A stretch of 64,000 bases of DNA from Hyposmocoma kahamanoa (lineage: Eukaryota > Arthropoda > Insecta > Lepidoptera > Cosmopterigidae): the NCBI RefSeq assembly GCF_003589595.1, contig NW_020654810.1, positions 22,941,348 through 23,005,347 on the forward strand, in the 5' to 3' direction. The notes under the pieces are model-generated. The model was not told where the DNA came from. It did not search any database and worked only from the letters and a program-made list of their open reading frames with translations. Positions within the stretch are counted from its first letter, which is position 1; the number at the start of each line of letters is the position of its first letter. The position numbers and the translations under genes are program-made. Positions 1 through 12,200 of the stretch are shown one piece after another.

Positions 1-744
1 GACAACCCTATACCCCGAGCGATATGTAGGCATTATCGCGCTGAACAGGTGGCAGTAGCACTACTCATCTTATTATTATATTATGAACATACGATGCAGG
101 TGGTATTGACCTTATAAATGAATCGCGATTAGTAGAATATTTGTGACAGTTGAAGTAAGTATAAACATCTCTAGTGCCGCGTGTTTAAAGGTCACTTAAA
201 TTAATACTTTGTTGAGATTTTTTGCAGTGCCTTTTTGCCCTTGGGCCCGATTTCGTTTCGTTCACATGACATTATAACTACACGTTTTTTTATAGAATTC
301 GATTTTTAAACGGGTAAACAGATGTCCATAAATAGTTTTGAAAATTACAAATTCGTTGACTTTAGGTTTACGAAAAATAAATACAATTCGGTTCGGTTGC
401 AATTTCATTCTAAACAATATTTCGGCAAGATTTATACTGCAAAAAAAAACGTGAAATAATGCAGTGTGAACAAAGTCTAAGAAAAGGGGTTAGCCTCATT
501 TCTGACTCTGACCAAAACTCGAGATTGGAATACAACAATGTGGGATGCACAAGCTTTCATAAAGACACGTGGAACGTCCTTTAAGAATACTTTTAGTATC
601 ATATACTTGGGAGCAAATAATTCTGGTGTCGGATTTTACTAACAAATAATCGAGTATCAAATGTAAAAACTTCTCCGTCATGGTATCTGGTAGTCAGCCT
701 CTTTGAGCGTTATAGTTGGTGACTAAGCCTATAAGGTTTATAAG
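1..744. other. Non-coding stretch, nothing recognised
   Basis: AT-rich sequence with only short chance reading frames. The 61-codon frame on the minus strand at 496-681 has no recognisable domain and no splice context. I see no gene or defined repeat here. Confidence 0.5.
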
Positions 745-993
745 GTGACAATTTCTGACGTTAGTATGGTTGGTGACAATTTCTGACGTCAAAATATCTA
801 GTGACAATTTCTGACTTCACAATAACTGGTGACAATTTCTAACGTCAAAATGGCTGGTGACAATTCCTGACTTCACAATAGCGGTGATTATTCCTCACAT
901 CAGAATGGTTTGTGACAATTTCTGACTTCACAATCACTGGTGACAATATCTCTGACATAAGAATCGTTGATGACAATTTCTGACATCAGAATG
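745..993. repeat. 28-bp minisatellite, about nine units
   Basis: Nine head-to-tail units of 28-30 bp, each built on gtgacaatttctgacgtca followed by a more variable part such as aaatggctg. Most units keep the gtgacaatttctgac core. Some carry the CRE-like core tgacgtca, others tgacttca or tgacatca. Divergence between units suggests an old array. No gene lies in it. Confidence 0.85.
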
Positions 994-1370
994 GTGTCTT
1001 TAAAAGTCAGGCAAGGCTGTAAATAGACAGCAAATTATACTCATCACTGTTATGCCGAAAGAGAAAACAATCCAAAAACAATCAGACATTGCGACACTAG
1101 AGCATAAAATTCATTGCAAAACCAAATGCCTTTAACAAGCTCTGGTTACACCAATTGAACAATTTGACCCAAATGGGCATGGCACTTAATGAGTGAATAA
1201 CAACTAACTAACTAACGTTATACTTTGTTCGAACACTTAATAACTAAATAATCGTCTTTAACTTATGGCAGATACATATTCTCTTGTAAGTTCTTAAGAA
1301 TTTTAAACAGTATTAATTATAACGAAAGGTCCAAAAAAATTTGGGATGTAAAAGTGTCAGATTCGTACTC

Positions 1371-1500
1371 ATGCGGAGTTTGAGTCACACACATACAGAG
1401 TGTCAGTCACAGTCATACAAGGTATGAATTACACTTATACAGGATGTCAGTCATACTTATGCAAGGTAGAAATCATATTCGTAGACTTACACAGAATATG
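1371..1500 (+). repeat. 22-bp minisatellite, plus orientation
   Basis: About five degenerate units of exactly 22 bp, such as tcacagtcatacaaggtatg plus two bases. The array starts with catgcggagtttgagtcaca, which is matched in reverse complement inside the array at 2735-2845. The two arrays are therefore inverted copies of one satellite. Confidence 0.75.
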
Positions 1501-1685
1501 AGGACATGCCAAATTTGGGACACACTCACAATGTACTTTCCATACACATCTGTCATCGCTGCAACATAAGTGCATGAGAAGTTAAACTTTAAAATCTGGC
1601 TAGCTGTTCAGGAATTCAGTGTAGTATAGATAGACTATGTGATGCGTATCGCTTGGTTAGCAATTAAGTTTATATTTTATTTTTT

Positions 1686-1911
1686 TTTAAATAATAAATA
1701 ATAATAACGCACACACTCAACATAGCCCCGCACTAGGGAAAACCCTGTGTCGCGGGTGCCATGGACACACACATAGACAACCACAAATTACACCCAAACT
1801 CACGAGAGAAATAATTGTAGGCCATACAACTATTTCTCCCGGCCCGGGAATCGAACCTGGGACCTCTGCGTGGCAGTCCGGCATGGTAACCGTTCGGCCA
1901 CGGAGGCAGTT
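1686..1911 (-). mobile_element. SINE-A, tRNA-derived, near full length
   Basis: Read on the minus strand this begins with aactgcctccgtggccgaac (A-box-like) and continues to a B-box-like ggttcgattcccgggccggg. A conserved body with tgtgtgtccatggcacccgc follows, and it ends in a TTA/TAA microsatellite tail. This is the common SINE of the window, with further copies near 7.3, 12.1, 18.6, 20.1, 23.6, 40.6 and 43.2 kb. It is not a functional tRNA gene. Confidence 0.85.
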
Positions 1912-2313
1912 ACTTTAAATTATTACTTATTTTAAATTATTTTGTCACTTATATTCTGGAGACCGAACGATAAACATGGTCTTTTTAAAGCAACGTATTT
2001 TATTGCCACCTACGTCCATCTTAATGATGTGAGATCAGTGCCACAGACATTTTCGAATCCGAAATAATGTTTGCATATTTTTTAAACATCTTGGGGATAT
2101 CTAATAGCTGCAACTGACACAAATGTCTTCGTTTTTCTAAATCAGTGTCCCGAATAACAAGTTTTCGAAAACAAATTGTTGGTTATTCAGACTTATCATT
2201 CCATCATCCCCGTCGGTCTCCGTTACTGTGGCCAATAATGTTTTTTTGTTTCATTTCAAGTAATTAATAGATTCATACGTTACTTTGCGGAAGTCTATGT
2301 TAATAAAAATGGT

Positions 2314-2629
2314 AGTAAATTAATTTGCTACTCCGCGAACCCAGTGAAGGTTAAATCGTGCAAAATAGCTGCGCTTCTGTTATGCAGTTAATTTTCCCAC
2401 CCTCCCTCCGCATAAAATTAGTAAAATAAATAACACAAGCGATTGATTGCTCGATCCTCGGCCGAAGAAGGAGCTCGTTCAGAACAGTAATTAGGTACAA
2501 CAACAGGGATTGTATAATAAATGAACAATTGAATTTTGCATCATGACCTTTGAAAATATTCAACACAAGCGCAGCTATTTTGCACGATTTAACCTTCACT
2601 GGGTTCGCGGAGTAGCAAATTAATTTACT
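2314..2629. repeat. Foldback element with perfect 63-bp arms
   Basis: Bases 2314-2376 are the exact reverse complement of 2567-2629 (63 of 63 by eye), with about 190 bp between. The arms contain ctactccgcgaacccagtga. A diverged single arm occurs at 19790-19915, so this is a dispersed MITE-like family and not a local accident. The minus-strand frame at 2351-2677 is a by-product of the palindrome. Confidence 0.85.
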
Positions 2630-2734
2630 TCCGTTTTTAAATTCTCCCAATAGCTTATAAAACAAACTGGTGACCAAGCTAGTTTTAAAAAAAACCTATA
2701 TTATATGTACCAGGCCAAAGTATATGCGATATTC

Positions 2735-2845
2735 CGTCTGATTATATAAGTATGACACGTACCCTGTTTTACAATGACTCGCACCCCGCATAACCGTGAC
2801 TCAAATTCCGTATGAGTACGACTCATACTACTCGTACTCGAGTCT
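2735..2845 (-). repeat. 22-bp minisatellite, minus orientation
   Basis: Four to five 22-bp units, for example accgtgactcaaattccgta plus two bases. Reverse-complemented, they match the 1371-1500 array. Confidence 0.7.
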
Positions 2846-5800
2846 GAAAAACTATATGTGTATTAGAAAAAAAATTAAGTAAGTTTTTTTTGTTTTTACA
2901 TGCTCTGTATTACAGTAGACGCCTTGACGTCGAGTTGCGGACACCAGCCCGTTGCACCAAGTACCAAGTACCAAGTACAGTAGACTTTCCCGTCAATCGA
3001 CAGTCGATTTCATAAAATCCTGTCATATAAGGGAGAACATGTATTAGCCATATAATTTAATTGCATATGATTTACCTACGCCACGACCTTTAAATACATC
3101 CGTTTATTTTATTCACTAACATAATTGTACAGTGTACAGCACAAATAACACTTAGGATTATACAAAGTATCCTCTAAATACGGCTCATTGTACTGTAAAC
3201 TGCATTTTCAAGACTTGTCTTCGTCATGTCGATAAGTTTGTTACTATTTTCATTTTATAATGCGAACAACACTGCCGATATTCCGGCAAAACAAATTCAG
3301 TTTATCAATGATTATTGTTAAAATATTGGTAAGCAAAATCAATTCGTCTCACGTCATGAGATAGCGAACAATATTTTTAATAGTAAAAATTCAAGGTGCG
3401 AATTTGCACAACACGTATTATTCGAATATGATTCCTGTTTTATTTAAAATAGCAAAGCGTATTTACTATATTACTTACATTTAAAGCGCGTTTAAGCTTT
3501 TGATATTTAAAATATATATTACAACATATCCATGCTAACGACATGGCAGCCACCATCAAAGGTGTCAGCATGATGCCAATTACATCAGTTCAAGGAGTAT
3601 TTCTCCCAACAACCTATAGGATTTTGTTACAAGCTGTACAACTACTTTTTTAATATCTCTCGGCTATTTCCATGTCTACTAATCATTTGATTTGATAACA
3701 CTATGTAAGGACGCATTCCCATTATGACGACTGTCACGTTCCCATATCACGACTATTTGTCGTGACTGTGTTGTGGACGTTTATTTTATCGTTGAACAAC
3801 AATCGTGTCTATATGTTTCCACTAGATCGTGACGACAAATTATCGGTTCACGGCAGCCGTCTTGTCGTTTGCACGACAGAATCGTTTGAAGTTGCGATTA
3901 TCTGTCGTCACATTGTTATCGTGACGTTTTATTTATCGTCAGACGACTGTCGTTCTAAACTTTATTTCTGTGGTCAGGACAAAAAAAAAAAGGAATTTGC
4001 GTCCTATTAAGGAAACGTACAAATTTTCGGGTTTCTCTTTATATAAAGATAAAAGAGAACATTATATCTTTCTTTTCAATCAACTTCCCATTGAATATCG
4101 TTAGAAAAATCTTGTTAAAATCATCCCGTGTGCAGCGCGACGTAACTGTTCCGTATATTGTCGCTGCTCCGGCACGACTCAGTTCAGCGGTAGACCTGTA
4201 CTTCTTTTTTACGTGCTTCCAAGTTGATTGACTGTATTCGGTCTGCACTAAGCGCAAAGGGAAAATGATATAAATATACCGACGATAGCCGATTCACGAC
4301 GATGGCCGAGATATATTAAGAAAATACTTATACTGTACTGAAAAATATCAATTATTTTTCAAATTTGTATAAGGCGTACATGTTATATTTAGAAATAGCC
4401 TCATTTTATGCGTTCACCCTAAAATACATATCATAACAATATAGATTTTTAAGACTCGCAGTTATTCAATAAAGAATTATCAGTAATCACAGTTTTCTTA
4501 CCACAGAATGAGTTTATCTATTGCGTAATATCCGATTTAACAATAGCGATGGTAAACACAAAAACCGTTCGACTTAATTTCATGTAGATATAGTGAATGT
4601 CGTTTCGTCCGAGTTTCGGAGACAAAATAGTGAAAGAAGGTCGAGCTATGCCTTCCCCTATGGATGTCAACTGCAGCATGTGATACAAGTCACAAACACA
4701 GAGCGTGTAACCGCTCTTTTAAACTTGACAAATAGATGTAATTGGCTAGTTTAGGAGACAGAATTTCTTAAATTTGGTACGCCTCTTTTACATTCTGTGC
4801 CACTTTATATTCACACCTATAAAATTTGTATTTACTGCTCTGTACTAATTGTAAGGCAAAGTGTGAATAAATATTATTATTATTATTAAGTCATGTAGCA
4901 AAAAAATTCACAATTTTTTGTACCATCTTAAGACGTGCAGATAATCAAGGGTCACATGGTCGTTTAACACCGGGTGATATAATGATCAACCGTGCCCAAT
5001 AATAAGTTACAGAGTATGCGGATTGTCTCTGGTTTGTCTCGGGCGCACACGTCACAAGGACTGGTGTGGAGGGGGCAACCGTCAACCTGGAGGCACGTGG
5101 TGGTGCGTAGGCGAGCCAAACGCCAATACGTTACTTCTTGTAGGAGCGGATACTAATAAGTCATACCTATGGTAAGAAACCTTTAACTATTGACAATCAT
5201 ACCATAACAACATATAAATTCAATTCATTTTTGGTGTTTCTTCAACAGTCATCGCCGATAGTTTATTTCAATATGGCGCAATTTCTTAAATACTAACGAG
5301 TGCTATATTCAACGTAATATATATTCATTATAAATATTTTAACGTACACACAATCACACATCAAGCTGTACAAACTATCATTGGTTCAAACTGCGAATTT
5401 GACCTCTTATGTAAGTGACGTAAGGTTTCTTTTTTAAATTTAAAAATAAATTTAGCTACGGTCGTACAATTTTCGATTTTCAGGTTTGTCAAATTCCTTG
5501 TTACACATGTGAAATGATTATGACCAAAGCACTTTTTAGCATTCTTATCTTACTTTAAAAATTTCACAATTCACAACCAATGAACTACCACTTACAATTG
5601 AAAACTACGGGAAAAGAGACATAGTTATCACAAATACATTTCTTGAAGGAAGATTTATGTGAAAACTTTGAGAAACCTTTGTTCCCGCAATGTCTTTTGT
5701 TAATATCTCTAAACATCGATAATATTTAACCGTTTCTATTCGCTATATGATAGCTTTTTGAAAGCACTACAAAAATGAATTTAAAACATAAAAAATCGAC

Positions 5801-5880
5801 AACCATGACAGTAAACTCACTCACAACACTACAAAAGTTCCAGCACTACGTCGCGCTGACTTGCACTCTGGCACTGTAGC
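2846..5880. other. Intergenic, no gene recognised
   Basis: About 3 kb between the minisatellite and the 3' end of Git. It holds a short tandem of accaagt at about 2956-2980, a patch rich in cgtgac/gtcgt words at 3715-3965, and a LINE-like tail (gtgtgaataaatattatta) at about 4740-4890. The open frames at 3762-4010 and 4039-4257 show no domain and I do not treat them as genes. Confidence 0.5.
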
Positions 5881-5884
5881 GTAC

Positions 5885-6092
5885 ACACATTTTGGTGTGA
5901 CCACACCGTAGTGTGACTACACGGTAGTGTGTCAAAACCATAATGTGGACAAATAGTAGTGTAAGAACACTTTAGTACACCTACAACGCAGTGTGACTTC
6001 ACCGTAGTGTGACGACACTATAGTGTAAGTAAACTTTAGTGTGACTACACTGTAGCGTGACTACAGCGTAGTGTGACTACACCGTAGTGTAG
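5885..6092. repeat. 16-bp minisatellite in the Git 3' UTR
   Basis: About a dozen degenerate units of gtgtgactacaccgta. Units are partly self-complementary because ctacac and gtgtag recur. The array stops about 15 bp before the Git stop codon (minus strand, 6107-6109), so the first 200 or so bases of the Git 3' UTR should be this array. Confidence 0.8.
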
Positions 6093-6106
6093 TAATAGGG
6101 TGTTCG

Positions 6107-6277
6107 CTAGGATGGAGGTTGGAAATGCGTTACCAGAGTCTTCGTGGCCTTAGCAAGGTCGTAAGCCGCGGCCCTCACTTCGTGTAGTGGCGACGGTGCG
6201 TTACAGGCAAGTGTAACTTCTTCGCAAGCCACGCGAAGGTCAGTGAGTATTAGATTTAACTCGCGATTGGTGCTGGT
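6107..6277 (-). CDS. Git: Git last coding exon (end of paxillin-binding domain)
   Basis: Encodes TSTNRELNLILTDLRVACEE and then AAAYDLAKATKTLVTHFQPP, followed by Ser and a tag stop at 6109-6107. It matches the final helices of GIT proteins (AYDIAKAAKQLV type). Acceptor cttctttacag. Confidence 0.92.
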   Translation of the reverse strand, partial: TSTNRELNLILTDLRVACEEVTLACNAPSPLHEVRAAAYDLAKATKTLVTHFQPPS

Positions 6278-9200
6278 CTGTAAAGAAGGCATATTTTAAT
6301 ATAACATTCTGTATCAATTCTACCACTCTTCAAACGTTACCTATTGCTGTCCTTTTTTAAATTACAAATTAGTGAAAGTGATGACAATATTTATACTTGT
6401 ATAATTAGCTCAATCGTCAATATGAGCCAAAGTACGGATCGCGCGTCTTACGTAACATTCTCGCACAGTCTCGGGAATTCCCGCAGCTACGAGAGGATTC
6501 TCGTGTCTAATTTGTACGTTAAACAATTGACATAACGTTCATAATTCTATGTACCAATATTCAGCGCCAATATAAATTGAACTATAACTGTCGGTTGGAT
6601 TCGGAGATACACACATCAAAAGTGTCTAGGGATCGAGAACGTTTTTGCTAATTACTGAAAATTTGGTTTTTTTAATGAAATTTTTTCAACGCCAATGGAT
6701 TTTCTTTTTGGTCAATTTCATTTTTACATTCAAATTATAAAATTGACCAAAAAGAATGCATTGGTTAAAAAAAAATTTAAAAACCTGATTTTCTGTAAGA
6801 GGCAAGAAAGTGTCCTTGATCCCTAGACACTTTTGATGAGTGCATTATTACTATTGTGAATATAAGAATTTATATTCGGCGATTGTAGTATCTATTTACG
6901 AAGAGAAACTTTAATATTATCTTTAATTAACATATATAATATTAAACATTGTTAACATATAAAATATTTAACGACAATTTACATAAGTAATTTACAATTA
7001 GTTATGAATTATGTTTTTATTGCACCAATTTAAATTTAATTTTTCTACCCAATGTTGTAAAAATAATATCACACATTTTGTAAACATAGCGAGTTTCCGT
7101 AATTGGCCTTTGTACTGCTTAAACATTTTTGTCAAATAAGTTTAAGTATGCTGTTGAAACTTTGTTCATTAAAAAAAAAATATTTCGCAATGACAATTAC
7201 ACACGCGTTATATTTCCGAGAGCAACCCGCGATCACACACTATGACAGTCAGAAACCATACATTTTAATATAATTACTAGAATTTAAAAAATACGTTTGT
7301 TTAGCCATAAACAATTACCTAATTAATTTAACTGCCTCTGGCTGACCTGTTACCAAACTGGACTACTACACAGAAGTCCCGGGTTCGATTCCCGGGTCGG
7401 GAGAAATATTTACTTATTTACTAATTTGAAACATGGTTTCCCTAGTGCGGGGCTATGACGCACACACGTTATTATTGTTATTATTATTATTACCTGAGGG
7501 AAAATGAGCAGAAGCGAGTTGACAGCGTGCCTGATAACGTCTGCCCGTTCAGCCAGCCTCGGATGCTGGTCGCGTGCCGCGGCCCACAGCTCGGAGATGC
7601 CTCGCGTGACCCCCTCCGCGCGGCGCTGCACCAGCTCCGCCGTCGGCGGCGCGTCCAGCTCGCCCGCGCCCTCCAGGACGCTCTGCGTCAGCGAGCGGTC
7701 GAGGCTGCTGAGGGTCGTCAGCTGCAACCGTCCACGATATCGTCGGGGATAGTGCAATAACATTGGATTATGACTTTCCATTTCGGTAATTTAGTGGCCA
7801 AATCAAAACCGCGTAAATGTCGTGGCAACCAAATTAACGTGATTCACGGGAATCCATTGTTACCAGTCCGTAGAAAACATGAATTAATGCTTACTGTGCA
7901 AAAATGATTTTTCGTAAAAAACAAAAATGATTCGTAGCCATTGACTAAGTATAAACTAATGTATAATGCAAAAAAGAGTCAGTACATGGTGTTTGGGGTC
8001 AGCCATAAAACCTTGTTAAACGTTCCGCCTATTACATTAAACGGTGATCGTCTTGATATAGTCGAGCAGTTTAAATATCTCGGTCATCTGGTCGCTAGCG
8101 GTCTCAAAGATAATGCTGACATAGAGAGGGAGCGGAGGGCTTTATCGGTCAGAGCTAACATGATCGCCCGCAGGTTTGCTCGTAGTTCTCCTGCAGTTAA
8201 AGTTACACTTTTCTGTACATGTTTCTACATGTGTTGCCTGTCGGAGAAGTACTCTCAAAAGTCGTATGGGGCTCTCCGTGTCCAATACAATAATTCATTT
8301 AGCGCGTTGATGGGGCTGCCCCGGTACCGTAACTCCTCGGGTATGTTTGCAGCGGCGCAAGTCTATTGCACTGGTGAGCAGGATACGGGTCAGCTCTAAC
8401 ATCATCATACGCATGATAGCGGACAGGTTCGACTGTCCGTATATAAACCGCACTTGTCACTTGCATGTCATTACTAACACTTAGATCACAAGTAATTTTG
8501 TTGCTAACCATCTGCAGATATTAGTAAATTCAATTATGCATGTTCAATATTTTCGTTTTTAATTCCATTTATTATTTATTTATTTTTACATTTTATTATT
8601 GAAATAGCGAAACAAAAACTTTACATTACCTCTTTTGGAAAATTTGGTTTATTGCCGATACGCGCCTTTTATCAACACTACATACGCGGATTTGCACTAT
8701 CCCGACGATATATGATATTAGTAGACTATGCCATGGACTCGCCATTGAAGAGCAGAATACCACAAAATTGCAACGGCACTTGAATAGTACTTCAATGGCT
8801 ATCCATTGACAAGTCACGACAATTAACTTCTAGCAGAATACCGAACGTACAAAATCCTGCCATTAACATTCTTTCTACTTTAATTATTTCATATTTCGGA
8901 GCCATTGAAATAACAAAATAATAACGTTAAATCTCTCTCCTGTAAAATTTGGTTTACTGTAGATATGCGCCTGTTACATACCCTTCAAAACCGGAACGTG
9001 GTAATGCTTACATTACTCTGATGCTACTAAAAACTGTCAACCACCACCTGTTCGCACCAAGCGCTTTGCTACCTTCTTTCTAACGGCTACGGTAAAGAAA
9101 CACGCTAATATATTTAGTAGCAGTAGAGTTCCCTGTGAAAGAGTTTGTCCAGGGAATGTGAGAATTGCTGTGTTCCGGTTTTGAAGGATAAGATAAGGGT

Positions 9201-12200
9201 GCTGGTGAAACTACAGGCACATGGGATTTGCTTAACTGTCATCTTTTTAAAGGCTGGATTTTAGATTTAAGTATTTAGTAATATTTAAAACAGGTAGTTC
9301 GAAATGTTGTCTATTACCTGAAAATATTCTCATATATTTAGAATCATATTCAAAAAGTACATTATAATATGACATAGTTATACAAAGAAGAACCAACCCA
9401 CATCTCGAGTGAAATTGAGTTATGTATTTAGGTAGAACACCAGGCGTGTCCTTTACCCGCTAACAAAAGATCCTGGCAATATACCAAGCCAAAACAGAGA
9501 AAATAAAAATCCTTCAGGGTACCAACCCTAAATAAGTAACTTTTTAATAGCTAAAAAGAACCATGCTGGTTAACTTCATATAATGTATTTTTTTAAATAT
9601 GCTAAATAGATCCATGTCACATGTACTGAAATACTGTAGATCTTTAGCGTTTTTATTATGAAAACTAGAATATGGTTCGCGTTAACTAAATAAAAAGATA
9701 CATAATGTTTTCTATTTATTGCTATATAATATAATAGTTTCCCTATATCATTCTCAATGCTACACATAACTCAAGTTGTTTGTTTCAAATAACTTACCGA
9801 TTTATTTCTTTAAACTGTTTTGACAAAAATCGAATTATCTCGAAAGTGACATTTTGTGGGTTGGTTCTGGTTTGCATAACTATGTCCATTTTACAACAAG
9901 CAACCAGTTAATGGGTCATAAAATACCTCATTGCGGTTTGTTTACATTTAATTAATAAAACAAACCTTTAATAGTATAAAAATTACTGAAGCGCCACAGA
10001 TAAGCGGATTTGAAGGCGCACTTAAAAATACAAAAGTTTTTGGAGAGTCTAGTTTATTACCGCTATAGTTTATGTTCAAGTGGAATATTGAACTAACTAT
10101 AGTGGAAGCTGTATTCTGAAACGCAATACTAAAAATGACGTATTGCAATAAAACATATCAGGGTATTTACTCCCGTTCCCGAAACAATTACTGTCACACA
10201 TTGACCTAATAACCAATGGACGTCGGGTTCGCGCTAAAAAGTATCCGCATCCATAACAACAAAAATTAGTTACAAGCAAAATTAGGCAGTACTGCAATGA
10301 CGTTACAATTTAAATCGAATGTTTTAGCTTTGTTTGTTGTTGAACGTTTGTATAGGTGAAATTCGGACATTTTTTCCGTGGTTTTTGTATTAGACCACCA
10401 ACCATTTGTTGGTGGGTCAATGCTGTCAAATAAGTAATACTCGACCACATTAAAAAATCAATGTTAAGTATGAAGCTTCGTTTGCATCATGCCTGTTTTA
10501 ATTTGGTCGAGTATTGCTTTTTTTTAACAGTAATTGTTTTGGGACGGATGTCTTTTTTTTCCTTAATGAATGGCTTGTGAGACTAACTTATTGTTTCAAT
10601 TCTGCCAGTGTCCGTTACGTGTTAGTTTCATAAACATCATGGAGGGAGTGTTTAAGGAAAGTATGTTCGGTGACTCAAGAGAGAGTATCGAAGAAATTTT
10701 TGCACAAGTTGACCCTAGAACAAAGAGTTGACCGGCAAATGTAAGTGTCCAAGCTATACAGCGGGTGCGGCATCAGGACGCACGAATACCTACCTAATGT
10801 GATTTCCTTGGCCTTAAATACAGTAAATAGAGTTAAAAGTGTTTGTGTTTAATTTCGTGTTAAACAGTACGTCCATATTTAAAAAAATACAATAATACTA
10901 AACTTGTAAATTGCAGATTATCCCATCACAATTTTCTAGTATAATAAATTACGTATCTACTGTATAACCCATACAACCGACCTCGAGCTTATGAGAGACC
11001 CCAAATCCAAAGTTACAAGCAAATCAATAGTTAGGCCAATTATAACAATTTTAGTGTTATTTAGATACGTTCTAAGGTCACACCTTTACTTTCTACTAGG
11101 ATTCTATACTACATCAAAGTTAGACTGTCACCACACTTATCTATACAGAAAAAGTTTATAACCATGTTACAAGAGTATCGTACTATCAAAGAAGCGAAAC
11201 GTCTAACGCTTTTTGTTGTCAAGCCGATTCCACGTTAATAAGTGTGATGACTCCCTTAATCACATGCCAGAAGGTTGTTAAAACACATTTTACAGTAATT
11301 GATTGGTAGTTGTAATGTTATCTAACTGGGTGACGAAATACTTTTATAGATTTCTCATAGATTGATCATCTCTCACTAGATGGCGCTACGGCTAAAAAGT
11401 CGATGAAAACCAAATACAAAGATCCGACAACAAGCACATAGAAAAATTCGTGAGGTCCGCTGGTTCGTTCCGTGGCTTAGTTGGCATAGCGTCTGGCACG
11501 GTTTGCTAGAAGACGTCGGTTTGAATCCGGCCAGATCGAAGGAAGTGTTTGATCTTTGTATTAATAATTATAACTAGTAGAGTAATTTCACAAAAAAAAG
11601 AATTGAATATCAATTCAATACAAATTTGATTGTAAGTCTTTATTTCTCAGCTTTTATTTAAAAAAAAAATTTTTTTGAAAAAAAAAATCCGCGTATTTTT
11701 CAATCTATATTTACCTATAACAATTGCAGCGCCATACAGAGCTTTTGTCAATCCCAGTTGACAGAACAAGTCGTGCACCGGTGGTACTGTCACTAAGCTC
11801 GTCACCTTGAGACAAGTTATCAAGTCCCACGTGCCTGTAATTCACCAGCACCCTTACTTCCCTGGACGAACTCTATCACAAGGAGCTCAAACAAAAGCCT
11901 GCCCCTCAGGCTGAGATATAAAGTTGACAAGTCCCATGTGCTTTTAGGTTTACCAGCACCCTTATGGCATGTGATTGATCTATAGTCTATTCCAATCTAT
12001 TGTACCAGAAAAGTAGACAAACACACCATTGACCCGACCATAGACAGTTTAGTGATGGCCAACTGTACTGCCAACTACAAATCGATTAATTAACTGAATG
12101 ATTTGTTCTAAACTGCCTCCGTGGCCGAACGGTTACCATGCCGGACTGCCACGCAGAGGTCCCAGGTTCGATTCCCGGGCCGGGAGAAATGTTTGTATGG

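Noticed and set aside
745..993. CRISPR array
   Set aside because: Units are continuous tandem copies without unique spacers, and the DNA is animal nuclear.
2351..2677. Minus-strand frame of 108 codons
   Set aside because: It spans a perfect inverted repeat and its loop; no domain.
3762..4010. Plus-strand frame of 82 codons
   Set aside because: Built on degenerate cgtgac/gtcgt repeats, without domain or gene context.
12113..12185. tRNA gene candidates (here and at the other SINE heads)
   Set aside because: A- and B-box-like words are present, but no complete cloverleaf fits, and each is followed by the same long SINE body.
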